Assembly (NCBI GenBank): GCA_024196135.1
Contig: JAMQCK010000687.1
Coordinates: forward strand, 1 to 17,726
Source: Pleurotus ostreatus/Saccharomyces cerevisiae fusant
Taxonomy: Eukaryota > Opisthokonta
Direction of reading: 5' to 3'
DNA length: 17,726 nt
Below the pieces are notes generated by a model. That model did no database searches. It had not been told where the DNA came from and worked only from the letters and a program-made list of their open reading frames with translations. The stretch's first letter is position 1. Every line of letters starts with the position of its first letter. A program made the translations under genes and the position numbers. Below, piece by piece: positions 1 through 9,171 of the stretch.

Positions 1-276
1 ACGCGACGCAGAAGTTTCTGTTCGTTGCCGCTGTAGAAACATCTGCTCCATGGTGTTGCAGAAATTCCTACACAAGTCGCACCTACACCTGGCCCACAGC
101 GCGGTCAGCGGTAGGCAGAGGGCCTGCGATAGCCCTGTCTGCCATACGTTGACTGACAGGCAATGCTCCCGCAGCTGAGGGATGTACTCACAACAATCAT
201 AAAGCACACGATGAGTCATAACAAGATTCGTCAGCAAAAGTCCAGTATATTGAGGCCAAAATAAGTCCAAGAATGG
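1..276 (-). CDS. Partial open frame running off the left edge, cysteine-containing protein of unknown function
   Basis: Read on the minus strand, this stretch is open without a stop from the end of the neighbouring gene (about 364) to base 1. The part from about 276 downward looks protein-like, with hydrophobic and aromatic segments (FLDLFWPQYTGLLL) followed by a cysteine group read as CRCDLCRNFC. The only in-frame ATG I see is at 219-217. Upstream of it the translation is pyrimidine-derived low complexity, with no convincing splice acceptor. It could be the start or an internal exon of a gene extending left of the window, an old fragment, or 3' UTR of the neighbouring gene that is open by chance. 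No family is recognised. Confidence 0.3.
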
Positions 277-364
277 TATGTGAGGGGGAGGGGGGATGCA
301 GTGTTGTACAAAAATCAAGAAAACAAACAAGAAAACAAGCGGGCAGCGGGCAGATGAGCTTCGA

Positions 365-3300
365 CTAAGGGCCATCGGGGTAGCGCGGCGGCGCGATGGC
401 GGTGCGGTGCAGCGCGTGCCACAGGACGCGCACGTAGAAGGCGATCACCTGGCCCTCGAACCAAAGGTAGTCCTCCGCCGCGATGCGATGGGCATCTGCG
501 GCCGCGTGCAGGCGCTTCGGCAACGACGGGTGCCAGGTCTTCATCACCTGGGCGAGCGCCTGCACGTAGCGCGAACGCTCTACCCAATCCCACGCTGCTA
601 GCCCTCGCCCTGTCCCAAGGTCGCGCAGGCACAAGATGTCGATGCCATTCCAGGTGCGCTTGTCAAAGACGCGTCGCAAGCGTTCGGTCTCCTCGAAGGC
701 ATTCACAAATACAACGCGGACACGCCGATCAACCTCGGTGAAATCCTGACGGAAGCCGAGCTCCTGCATATACATAAGCTCAATCCTCAGGGTGCGGGGG
801 GACGGCAGGATGCCTGGCTGCAGAACTTCGCCTCGAAGGGTGTACGGCTTAAAGAGGTCATCGACGAACGTCGTCCACTTGAAGTCGTCGCCAAGCACCT
901 TGCGAACCTCGGTCATCTGGTAGCCGACGAAGGAATTCTGGCTACGTCCCGTGACGCGGGCAAACAGAAGCTGCCTCCAGTCGCCGGAGCTGAGCCCAAC
1001 CGGATTGCGACGTTGGACGTGCGGCGCCGTCGAGCCCCAGGAGTGCTCTGCCATCCCCTGGCCATGCATGGCGAAGGCGTCCGCATCGCGCAGGTTGCGA
1101 CGCGCATTCTCTAGGAGGGTGGGGAGGAGCAACGTCCAAGCCTGGAGGAAGAACGCGCACTTCTCGGTCGTCGCCGGGCCGACCATGACGCTCGGCGTGG
1201 GGAAGCAGCGGTGGTCATCCGTCTTGACCGCCTCAGTCGCCCAGTTTGGCTTCACGCGACGAATCTGGTCTGCCCAACTCTCGGGCACGGAGGGCAGGTC
1301 AGCGCGGGGGCGACCTGAGAGCACAGGTCAGTTTGAGCAGTATATATGCCGAAGTTGGCTTACTTGGAGGAGGACCGGCCGGAGGACGTGGTGCGTAGCC
1401 AACCCAGGTCGCGGCAGGAGCGGGAGCAGTCGTGGATGGCGCTATGGATCTCGACGCAGCTGACGGTGCCGAACTTGATGACGCGACTGGCGGTGACCCC
1501 CTCGACGACCAAGGCGCCGAACTCGATGGCTGCGAAGGCGGCGCACGGTCCTTACCCTTCCCCGAACCATAGAACACAGCAGGGAGCATCTCCGAAGGCT
1601 CGTCGATCTCTTCATCCAGCACACTTGGCAGCGCAAAGTCGACCGGCGGCAGCGTGATGAGCTCGCGCGAGGCGTTGGCGGGCGGTCCCACGCTGGCAAC
1701 TTCGGTGATGTATGTGGGCATGTCCTTGAGATCCTGCTCCGTGGATGCACCGAAGCGCGCGTGGCGATTGTTGCGATCGCCGTCAAAGAAGAGAGGATCG
1801 TGTTTGTCGCCATCGGCGGGCTTGCCCAGCGCGACACTTGTAGTCGAGTAGCGATGCATGTAATGCAAACGCTGCCAGTCCCGCGGTGTTCCTTGCCAGA
1901 TGTAAGGCAAGTTGTCCGGATGCCGATCGATGCACACCATCTCCGCCTGGGAGCGCATCTGCGCCGTGACTTTCGCATGAGGAACGCCCTGCCGTCCCGG
2001 CACTCGTGCGAGAGCACACACTGACTCCACATCTTGGACATACCAGACCGGCACTCCTGCGCGGAAGAGTAGCTGCATTTGGTCTAGGTCCTCAGTCATG
2101 GTCCCGATGAACCAGTGGGGCGTCGCAAGCGTGGGAGGATCAACGAGGCCGGTGAGGACGCCCTGGACGAGGTTGACAAAGTTGAGCATGCCGAAGAGTT
2201 CGCGCCATAGACGCTGGCACTGCCGAGCCATCAGCACGGCACGGCGGAGGTTGACGGGAAGGTAGGACATCCGCATCAAGAGGTGATGCAAGGTGATCTC
2301 CAGCCCACGCGCCCAAGGGATGGCCTCGACCTTTTTCTGCTTGCACTCCAGCAAATATTGAGCGGTGAGCTTGCGCAGGGGCCAGATGAGCTTCTTGAGC
2401 TCCGTGAAGGCTGCGGGCGTCAAGACCACCTTGTCGTCGTCGGGGCTGTAGCGCGTGTCGATCTTCTCGAACCAGACCTCGACGCCGAGGAACATGAGAT
2501 GCCATGGGTGGCCCGGAGCAGGGGGGCAGCGCGGAATACACGCGATATGTGGTGCCCTGCCGCGCATGAAGAACGTTGGGACTAGCGTGAGATCCTCTGC
2601 GCCAAAATTGCCGTCGATGCGCATGCGCAAGCGGTAGAATTCGTCGTCAGGGGATGGCGTGTACGGCGCATAGGTGGCGTTGGGACTCATGGCGAGATAC
2701 CTCGCATCCTGGGAGAGCGCGATGACGCGGTAGCGCAGCGCCGGGTCCTCGGCTGAGACGCGGTCAGTTAGGCAGGCATACAAATCTATATGGACGAGTA
2801 ACGTACGTTCTGGCACAGAAGAAAACAAGTCCGCTGGAAGGTCCATCTTCCGCAAGTAGACGGCAAGGGAGGGGAAGACCACGTCGCATCCTTCGTCGCT
2901 TGCGCCCACGACGCGTTTGTGGGGCTGGTGGGTCACAATCCGAAAGAGCGCGTCCTTCTCGCCGGCGACGTTGCCAGGGTCGCGGTAAAGCCGATAATCA
3001 ATGGCCTGAAAGAGGTGGTGAGTTCAATCTACGATGACATTCGGACGCGGCGCACCTGTTCCGCCGCCGATAGCTCGTTATGATACGGCGCGTGTAAGGG
3101 CTCCATCCCCATGAGGATGTACCGCTTCTCGACGCGGGGGCGCTTCTCCAGCTCGGCTTGACGTTCCTCGAGGGCGCGCTTACGCATACCGGGCCAGCCG
3201 GCTTGCATGGCATCATACTCGTTGTCGGCTAGGGTGACATTTGCAGGGTGCTTAGCACCCTCCGGAGTGGTCGGACGAACGACCAGGCCGTTCGGCGCAA

Positions 3301-3559
3301 CCTGCATCCCCGACGCCGAAGTCTCCGAGGACGACGACGACGCGTCTGGGCGCGGCGCAGCCGACGACGATGACAATGCGTCTGGGCGCGGCGCAGCCGA
3401 CGACGATGACGACGTGTCTGGGCGCGGCGCAGCCGACGACGATGACGACGTGTCTGGGCGCGGCGCAGCCGACGACGATGCGTCTGGCGCATTATTCGAC
3501 GGCGACGACAGGGGAGGAGGAGCGGCGCTTGATGAGGGCGAGGGCGAACTTGAAGCCAT
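365..3559 (-). CDS. Three-exon gene for a 1031-residue protein of unknown function (probable expanded agaricomycete family)
   Basis: Predicted exons on the minus strand are 3559-3056, 3005-1364 and 1314-365. They are joined across introns of 50 bp (donor GTGCGC, acceptor TTTCAG) and 49 bp (donor GTAAGC, acceptor CTCTCAG); the phases fit and the sum is 3096 nt. The start ATG at 3559 is the first in frame. Residues 1-85 are Ser/Ala/Pro/Asp low complexity with a 12-residue tandem repeat, followed by a Lys/Arg/Glu-rich helix (about 125-150). The central 170-550 region looks globular, with many Trp/Leu/Met residues and the string GVPVWYVQDVES. A Ser/Pro linker (about 620-710) leads to a second globular region ending in APPRYPDGP. 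There is no catalytic signature, signal peptide or membrane helix that I can identify. The general look matches multi-copy hypothetical proteins of Agaricomycetes, but that is recollection rather than a search. It is divergent to the transposase gene, with the inverted-repeat element between them. Confidence 0.75.
3345..3488 (-). repeat. 36-bp coding minisatellite, four tandem copies
   Basis: Units beginning TCTGGGCGCGGCGCAG recur at 3345, 3381, 3417 and 3453, exactly 36 bp apart, with only a few substitutions; a partial unit follows at 3481. On the minus strand each encodes SSAAPRPD plus a Ser/Thr run, so unit gain or loss keeps the frame. It lies in the N-terminal disordered part of the 1031-residue protein. 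Copy number probably varies between strains (inference). Confidence 0.9.
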
Positions 3560-3618
3560 GATCGGGATGGACGCGCAGTGGACGGCGGCGCCTGCAGGGA
3601 CGATAACACCGGCACTGA

Positions 3619-3679
3619 TGGTCCCTCGATAGACGGGGACCAGCTCACTCGTCCCACGATAGACGGGGACGAGAGCGTG
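3619..3679 (+). repeat. Left arm of the 61-bp inverted repeat
   Basis: The arm begins TGGTCCCTCGATAGACGGGG and contains two similar units, GTCCCTCGATAGACGGGGAC (3621-3640) and GTCCCACGATAGACGGGGAC (3651-3670), separated by about 10 bp. Each unit has GTCCC and GGGAC ends that can pair as a small hairpin. This gives a repeat within a repeat, as expected for paired protein-binding sites at an element end (inference). Confidence 0.85.
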
Positions 3680-3842
3680 CGGTAGGGAATGTCGAGATAC
3701 GGTATCTGCGACGATTTTGAGCGCGGCGCTTAGCGTTAAGCAAGAGAAAACTTACCTAACCCAAGCTATCCTCCGTGGTGACTCGTGAATGTACCGCAGC
3801 GGCGGCTTCAGACAGAGGATGCAGAGAGCGATGGGACGAGGA

Positions 3843-3992
3843 GGCGGCGGCGGCGGCGGCGGCGAGCGACGAGCGACGACGGCAACGACCAACGATGGGA
3901 AGTTGGGGATTTGGCGTATGCGGCGTCGTCCGCGTATGTGGCGTTGTCGGTCTATGTGGCGTTGTCTGCCCGCATATGTGGCGTTGTGTGTG
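3843..3992. repeat. GGC microsatellite and short tandem repeat inside the inverted-repeat element
   Basis: A run of seven to eight GGC triplets lies at about 3843-3866, followed by GAGCGACGAGCGACGAC. Four imperfect units of the form TATG(T/C)GGCGT(T/C)GT start at 3917, 3935, 3953 and 3975, with spacings of 18, 18 and 22 bp. No conserved protein is read through it, so I treat it as non-coding satellite-like DNA. Confidence 0.7.
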
Positions 3993-4193
3993 CGGCTGTT
4001 GATCTGTTGCGTGTTTGGTCACGCTTGGCGTACACGCCGCCGCAGAACATTCTGCAAGCTCTGCACCGTCGCCAGCACGTCCCTCGCCGCCGTCGCCCCA
4101 CCACTCTCAGCACGCCACGCTTCTTTTTGCCCTCTTACCCCTAGCGGTCCATGGATAACCCTCAAGTCCGGCGTCCAGCGCCCCGATTACCCA

Positions 4194-4254
4194 CACACTC
4201 TCGTCCCCGTCTATCGCGGGACGGGTGAGTTGGTCCCCGTCTATCGAGGGACCA
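4194..4254 (-). repeat. Right arm of the 61-bp inverted repeat
   Basis: This is the reverse complement of the left arm with about four differences. It contains GTCCCCGTCTATCGCGGGAC (4203-4222) and GTCCCCGTCTATCGAGGGAC (4233-4252). The outer 20 bp are identical to the left arm, and the differences lie in the inner part, consistent with fairly recent insertion or with selection on the outer end. Confidence 0.85.
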
Positions 4255-4693
4255 ACGGTGTGCGCACTGTACTCTAGCGACCGGCTCGCTCGCTCAACCT
4301 GGAAATGGCCCGGATGTCCCGTCCCCAGACGGTCTCACCCGCCTGTGAAGTCCTCCACGGGGCAACTGCGCAGCATCGGTACGCGTTGCTCCATCCAATG
4401 GACAGATGGTGCTTACCCAGTTCCGTATGTACAGCAGTCGAGAGGACATGACACAGAGGCGCGAATAGATATCCGAGTAGGGAGCGGCGGCAGCACCAGT
4501 GCCGAAAATACGCCTTTATGTCCGTATTAAAATATGTTGCTCTTTATATACGTAGTCACGTAGTCGTTCACAGAAACCAATCAGCCGTCGCGGGCGGCGC
4601 CCTCTACTATCACTACGCGCAACAACAACGCAACGCTACGTGGAAATAGCACGCACAATCGTGCAAATCGAGGTGTGTCCCCTTGCTGATCTG

Positions 4694-4760
4694 ATCTGGT
4701 TCCGTCGCTGACCCCGATCATAAGTACCCCACCTCCACAAACGGAACCAGATATAAAATC
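4694..4760 (+). promoter_or_regulatory. TATA box with overlapping 12-bp dyad upstream of the transposase gene
   Basis: ATATAAAATC (4751-4760) is a good TATA-box candidate about 50-60 bp before the ATG at 4811. A perfect 12-bp inverted repeat, ATCTGGTTCCGT at 4694-4705 and ACGGAACCAGAT at 4741-4752, has a 35-bp loop, and its right arm touches the TATA box. A protein bound to the dyad could compete with the basal machinery (inference). A second AT-rich tract, with ATTAAAATATG and TTATATACG, lies at about 4527-4552, just before a direct repeat ACGTAGTC ACGTAGTC (4551-4566). Confidence 0.45.
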
Positions 4761-4810
4761 GATCCTATCTGTACGCTTCTTGGCTTCCGCAAACATTGCT
4801 TTACTGAACG

Positions 4811-7800
4811 ATGCGCAAGCGTATCAATGCCTCTCAGCGTAATCGGCACGCTGCACATCTACTTTCCTCGGAAAGCCACCCGATCGCGGGACCGTCGACT
4901 CCATGGCCGACGTCGAACACCGAAAGGCAGTCAAGCCATGACGCGTCTTCAAGTGTGGGCGACTCACCACCTCCGACGCCATCCACCCCCGTTCGTCCGC
5001 GTCAGCTCAGCGATCGGCCAGATCTCAGAACGCCTACGCGAGGCGCACTACGCACCTCGGTTGGCACAGGTCTCACCCCCCAGTCCGTCAATGCGCATCG
5101 CGTCAGGCAACGGAGACACGTCAGTCCCGTGGTGGCGTTCCGCGATGCAGGTCGCGCACTTCAGGATAAGGCGCGTCCACGCGCCCTCCCTTCGCAGATC
5201 GGCTTCGCCCTCGGCGTGGGCTCGCTTGATACCGACGACATCTCCGAACACGAAGAACAGGAGGATCAAGATGCTGAGGAGGATGGCGCGGGTGCGATAG
5301 CGGACGATGAAGATGGAGAGGAGCGAGACACGGCCAAAGAGATGAGAAGGGAGGCGTACCGTGCCAAGCGGCAGGCGACAACGCAGGCGTGGTTGATGGA
5401 TATCATACCAAAGCTGCGCAAGACATATATGAGGCTCATGGAGGAGACCAACAATCTGCGCGACCCTCCCAAGCACAGCCTGCCGCCACCAGTCCAATGT
5501 ACGTGCCACGGCAAGGAAAGACAGAACCTCTCCGTCCTTGTATTGCGCATGGCAGGTGAGCTGAGTCTCCTGTACGAACGCCGACAACTTATTAATCAAG
5601 CCCTAGGCGTCTCTCGCATCGCCGTCCAGTCTTGCTCTTGCTCACCGGCAGCTCGACAGCTCGTTGCAGTTGGCTTGTTCCCCTGCGCCCCATATAAGCC
5701 CACCCTCGCCGTCGACATGAACATTCTCGACTTCGCGCGCCTGCTCTTTCTACAGATCTCGCCAAATGTCACCGCCTGGTGCAAGGCCACAGAGGCCTTC
5801 CTTCTGGCGCGCATGCACAAGCTCAACTACTCGGTATGTCACACAATGCCTTTCGCTGGGGTCGTGAATCTAAGTCCCAACCAGGACAACTTGCGCAAGC
5901 GCTTCGGTTACGCGCTCCTCTGGTTCACGTATCTACACGACAATGTACAGAAGCACGTCGACAACGTCCTCGACACAACACGCCGAGTCGTAACATCAGC
6001 CATGCAGGGCGCGCCCGCCTCGCGCTCATCGTCCAGCGCGACCGGCACCGACGACAGCAGTGACAGTCCGCCATCCTCGCCGACCCCCCTTCCGCGTCGC
6101 AGAGTCGACGGTGCGCCTCCCATACTCGCTGGCCGCAAGCGCAAGCGGCAGGCACCGACACCCGTCGCCAACGACGTTTCCGATGCCGACGACGTTCCCG
6201 ATGCCGACGATGGCGAGGCGCCATCGCGCCCCTCGTTGACCGGGCCATCAGACTACCTCCGGTCGCGGTGTCCGGCGTGCTTCGGCAGCAATCGCCGGAT
6301 CAGTGCCGTCGACTGCAACGCGCCTGACGTCCTGGTGGCCATCGACGCATGCTTCTCGCAAAAACATAACAAGCAATCTCGAGATCCGCCATTTCATCAC
6401 CCGGGCGACATCATGCTGACGGACGGCGCCTTGCAAGTAGCGGAGGAGCGCGTCCACTCGCTTCGCAAGACGGCCAATCGAAGGACAAAGGCGCCAGCAT
6501 TTGACCCTCAGGCCGCCGGCATTCGCGTCCCCCCCGAGGCCCTCCAGAACTGCGAAGATAGCTTCAAAGCTGCACAGACCGCTATAGCGAAGGCAAATAC
6601 TGGCAGCCACGACGTGACGGCCGTCATGGGGCTTATCTGTCGGCACGATATCCCACTGTTCTGGGCCAACATGACAACACCTGGAGAGCAACAGTTCTAC
6701 GCGGTGGCGTTGATGGACGCTTTGATGGAACAACTTCCCCTCGACTGGATTGTCGGCCTCCTCTACGACATTGCGTGTCAGATTCACCTCAGCGCGGCCA
6801 AGTATGGCCTTTTCGGCTCGTATTTTGACCGCCTCCGCTTTGCCGTATCGGTCTTCCATGCCTTCGGGCACGACTGGCCCTGCCAATTGATATATCATCC
6901 GCGCAAGCGCGTGGGCTTCGGGCTTACGGACGGAGAAGGATGCGAGAGGTTTTGGTATTCGATCAGCAAACTCATTCCGTATCTTCGCGTCGCAGGGGTA
7001 CGTCGAATACCATCCTCGTAAACTGACAATGAAAATTCACCATCAATTAGTATCATCTCCGCAAATATACGCTCAACAGTCAATTCGCGTTTGCCACAAA
7101 AGAGTCAATCTTCGGCATCGGCGCCTGGCTGAGCCGAAAGACGCGAAATCTCGCAGACAAGCGCAAGGAAGCCTACCTTCTCCTGGAGGAGGCCGGCGAC
7201 ATTGCACGCAACGAGAGCTTCATTCGCGAACAGTGGCGTGCGCAAGTCGCAGAACAAACGCGCCCTCCGCCAAGTAAGTCCGGCGCATTGCACATTCGAC
7301 GTTCGTTACTCACCTCACAAACAGAACAGAGCAAAAATCTCGGTCGACAAGAACTCGAGAAGGCCTTGGAGTTACACGAAGAAGTGGAGCGCGCTGCCGC
7401 CGAGCGTGACGACCTTGCGGGGATATCGTCCTCGGATCTCGAACATCTGGCAGCGCTGCGGAGTGCGGAAGCTTCCTATGCAGCGGCGAAGGCCAGGTAC
7501 GAGCGCAAACTCGCCCAGCTCGGCGTGTCGGCGCGCGCACAGCTGCAGAAACTCTTGAACGACAAGATCCTGCACCGTCGGGCAAACGCCCTCGTCCTCC
7601 TTCGCCGCGCTCAAACGGGTATCATGAAGCGCAAAATGGAATTGGAGCGCGTCGTTCGCTCACACCGCAACAAGAACGGCGGTAAGTTATCCTCTACTTC
7701 AGCTTGACTGCCCCATTTACCACATTTCCAAAGAGAATCGTCTACGCAAGCACGTCAGGACGGCTGCTGAGCGCCGCGAGGGAACCGTCAAGTCAATCGT

Positions 7801-8810
7801 CGCCAAGTACAACAAAGCATGCGCCGAGCTCCTCAAGCAAATCAAACGTCAGCGAACTCGCAGAGGCAGCTGTTCCGTTCGGCCCCTGAACCCGTTGCCG
7901 AAGGTGGGGCTCTGGGATCTAGGTGTCGACAACCCCTGCTGGGACGACCTTCGTTTCGACTCCGCCGACGCTGAAGCCCCGCCCTGGATGTCAGACGAAA
8001 ACGTTCGAAAGGCGATACGCGGCCGACTCCTACTCGATCGCTGTGCCGAAGAGGACTCTCGCCTAGCCCACGAGCGCGCAAACGCTGTGCAGTGGCTTGA
8101 AGAAGAATGGCTGACCGTCCGCGCCGCGCTCCGAGCAGCGATCGGAGTACCAGGTATGTCCCAGACATCACATCGTGAACCCAAGGCTAACACAGACTCC
8201 TACAGATGCCCCTGCACTGCTGCACCAACTGATGGAACGACAACGCGGTTACCTGCGCATCGCTGTTCAGTGGGAGCACAACGGGTTGGAAGTTCGTGGA
8301 CCCTCACCCTCACAAATGACCGTCGCTCGCCAGGAATGGATGTTGGCCTCCTGCGACGACCAGGGTTCGCTGAGCGCAACAGACCTCTTTCAGGATGCGC
8401 CCGCGGAGGAGGAAGAGGGTCCTGGGGTTGGTGGAGACGTCGACGACGCGGTCGATGATGACGAGGAGCTGGTGGATGCCCTGGAGGATATGGTCGGGGC
8501 GCTGTACGACGCGAATAACGACAGCGACGGCGACACGCGAGGCGCACGCGGGCACGCGCGGCGCGCACATGCGGCGCTGGTGGTTGAACAAAGTAGCGGC
8601 GATGAAGGGTGGGGCGACAGCGACAGGGCAGGGGTAGAGGATGACGAAGTTGATGAGGATGAAGACGAGAAGGGAGGCGAGGAGGAACAAGACGAGGAGG
8701 AGGATGACGAGGGGGAGGAGGATGACGAGGGGGAGGAGGATGACGAGGGGGAGGAGGATGACGAGGAGGAGGATGACGAGGAAGGCGAGAGCAGCGAGGA
8801 TGAGGGCTAG
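4811..8810 (+). CDS. KDZ (Kyakuja-Dileera-Zisupton) transposase with CxC1-like cysteine cluster
   Basis: This is a DDE-type transposase expected to cut and join the ends of its own element in the nucleus. Predicted exons are 4811-6997, 7051-7273, 7325-7681, 7734-8153 and 8206-8810, with introns of 51-53 bp, all GT-AG and phase-compatible, giving 1263 residues. A further 51-bp frame-neutral intron (5834-5884, GTATGT...CCAG) probably splits exon 1, giving 1246 residues; numbering here keeps it. A disordered Ser/Pro and acidic N-terminus is followed by a cysteine cluster (C230-T-C232-H, then C275-S-C277 leading into SPAARQL and GLFPCAP), as in CxC1 clusters attached to KDZ transposases. The catalytic core shows VAID512ACFSQKHN, LYD653IACQ and the DGEGCE712RFW motif, after HAFGHDWPCQLIYHPRKR. 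After the core, helical regions include EQWRAQVAEQT, PPWMSDENVRKAIRG and DRCAEEDSRLAHER. The C-terminus is an Asp/Glu-rich tail. No stop or frameshift breaks it, so it could be functional. Confidence 0.9.
8700..8785 (+). repeat. 18-bp tandem coding repeat in the transposase acidic tail
   Basis: Units of GAGGATGACGAGGGGGAG repeat about every 18 bp and encode EDDEGE-like blocks, continuing the acidic stretch that starts near 8640. The length is probably variable by slippage. Acidic tails of this kind are common low-complexity ends in these proteins, and no specific role can be read from it. Confidence 0.8.
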
Positions 8811-9171
8811 AATGAGTTCGGTCAGGATGCGGTTCGGGGTAGCAAAGACAAGGATGGCAAGGGCGAAGGATGGCATGTATGTGTAGCTCTGGGACTTGTA
8901 CCGTGTTTGCCAACTACGCGGTTACGTACAAGACATGCCCTCTTAACACGTAAGTTCGATCGTGTGCCGGCTTGCAAGCCGAGTTGCTGAAATTTTGCAT
9001 AGGCAACACCGACCACCATGTCCCGGCTAGCACAAGCGTTACGTGGTGAGTGCTATTGGGTGGCCGCCCGTCCAGCGGCGACGAGTTAGTCGACCCCGTC
9101 AGTCAACGCATGGCAGACAGGACAACCGACGCCCTCAGAGCCTCAGAGCAAGCGGCCACCCCATCTCTTCA
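8811..9171. other. Intergenic stretch between the transposase and dioxygenase genes
   Basis: These 361 bp hold the 3' end of the transposase gene and presumably the promoter of the dioxygenase gene. I see no clear TATA box, repeat arm or RNA gene. An ATG at 9018 followed by a GTGAGT donor at 9046 looks like a micro-exon start, but none of the plausible acceptors before 9172 joins it in the dioxygenase frame. Confidence 0.5.

Larger units (their letters stand above)
3619..4254. mobile_element. Non-coding inverted-repeat element, MITE-like, about 636 bp
   Basis: The left arm (3619-3679) and right arm (4194-4254) are reverse complements over 61 bp with about four mismatches, mostly transitions. 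The inner 514 bp has no supported gene; its open frames are low-complexity shadows. The interior holds a GGC run and a short tandem repeat built on TATGTGGCGTTGTC. Size, paired arms and lack of coding fit a non-autonomous DNA transposon. I see no clear target-site duplication: the flanks read CACTGA on the left and ACGGTG on the right. The arms may extend past these ends, since ACACCG occurs just outside both, offset by about 7 bp. The alternative is a paired regulatory repeat in a shared divergent promoter region. The left arm sits 60 bp upstream of the start codon of the minus-strand gene. Confidence 0.6.

Noticed and set aside
3207..3632. Plus-strand Asp-rich open frame of 141 codons
   Set aside because: It is the antisense of the Ser/Ala repeat region of the minus-strand gene; the minus frame joins two further exons with good splice sites, so this one is a shadow.
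3785..4277. Overlapping plus-strand frames inside the inverted-repeat element
   Set aside because: They consist of Gly/Arg runs from the GGC repeat and Trp/Arg/Met strings from the short tandem repeat, with no conserved protein and reading into the repeat arm.
5834..5874. 41-bp intron GTATGT...CTAAG in the transposase
   Set aside because: It would shift the frame into an implausible sequence; the 51-bp alternative with CCAG keeps the frame and the family-like residues.
8200..8913. Long minus-strand Pro/His/Arg-rich frame over the transposase tail
   Set aside because: It is antisense to the acidic coding repeat; composition and repeats explain the lack of stops.
9018..9120. Micro-exon start for the dioxygenase (ATG 9018, donor GTGAGT at 9046)
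   Set aside because: None of the nearby AG acceptors joins it to the frame of the ATG at 9172, so I keep the downstream start.
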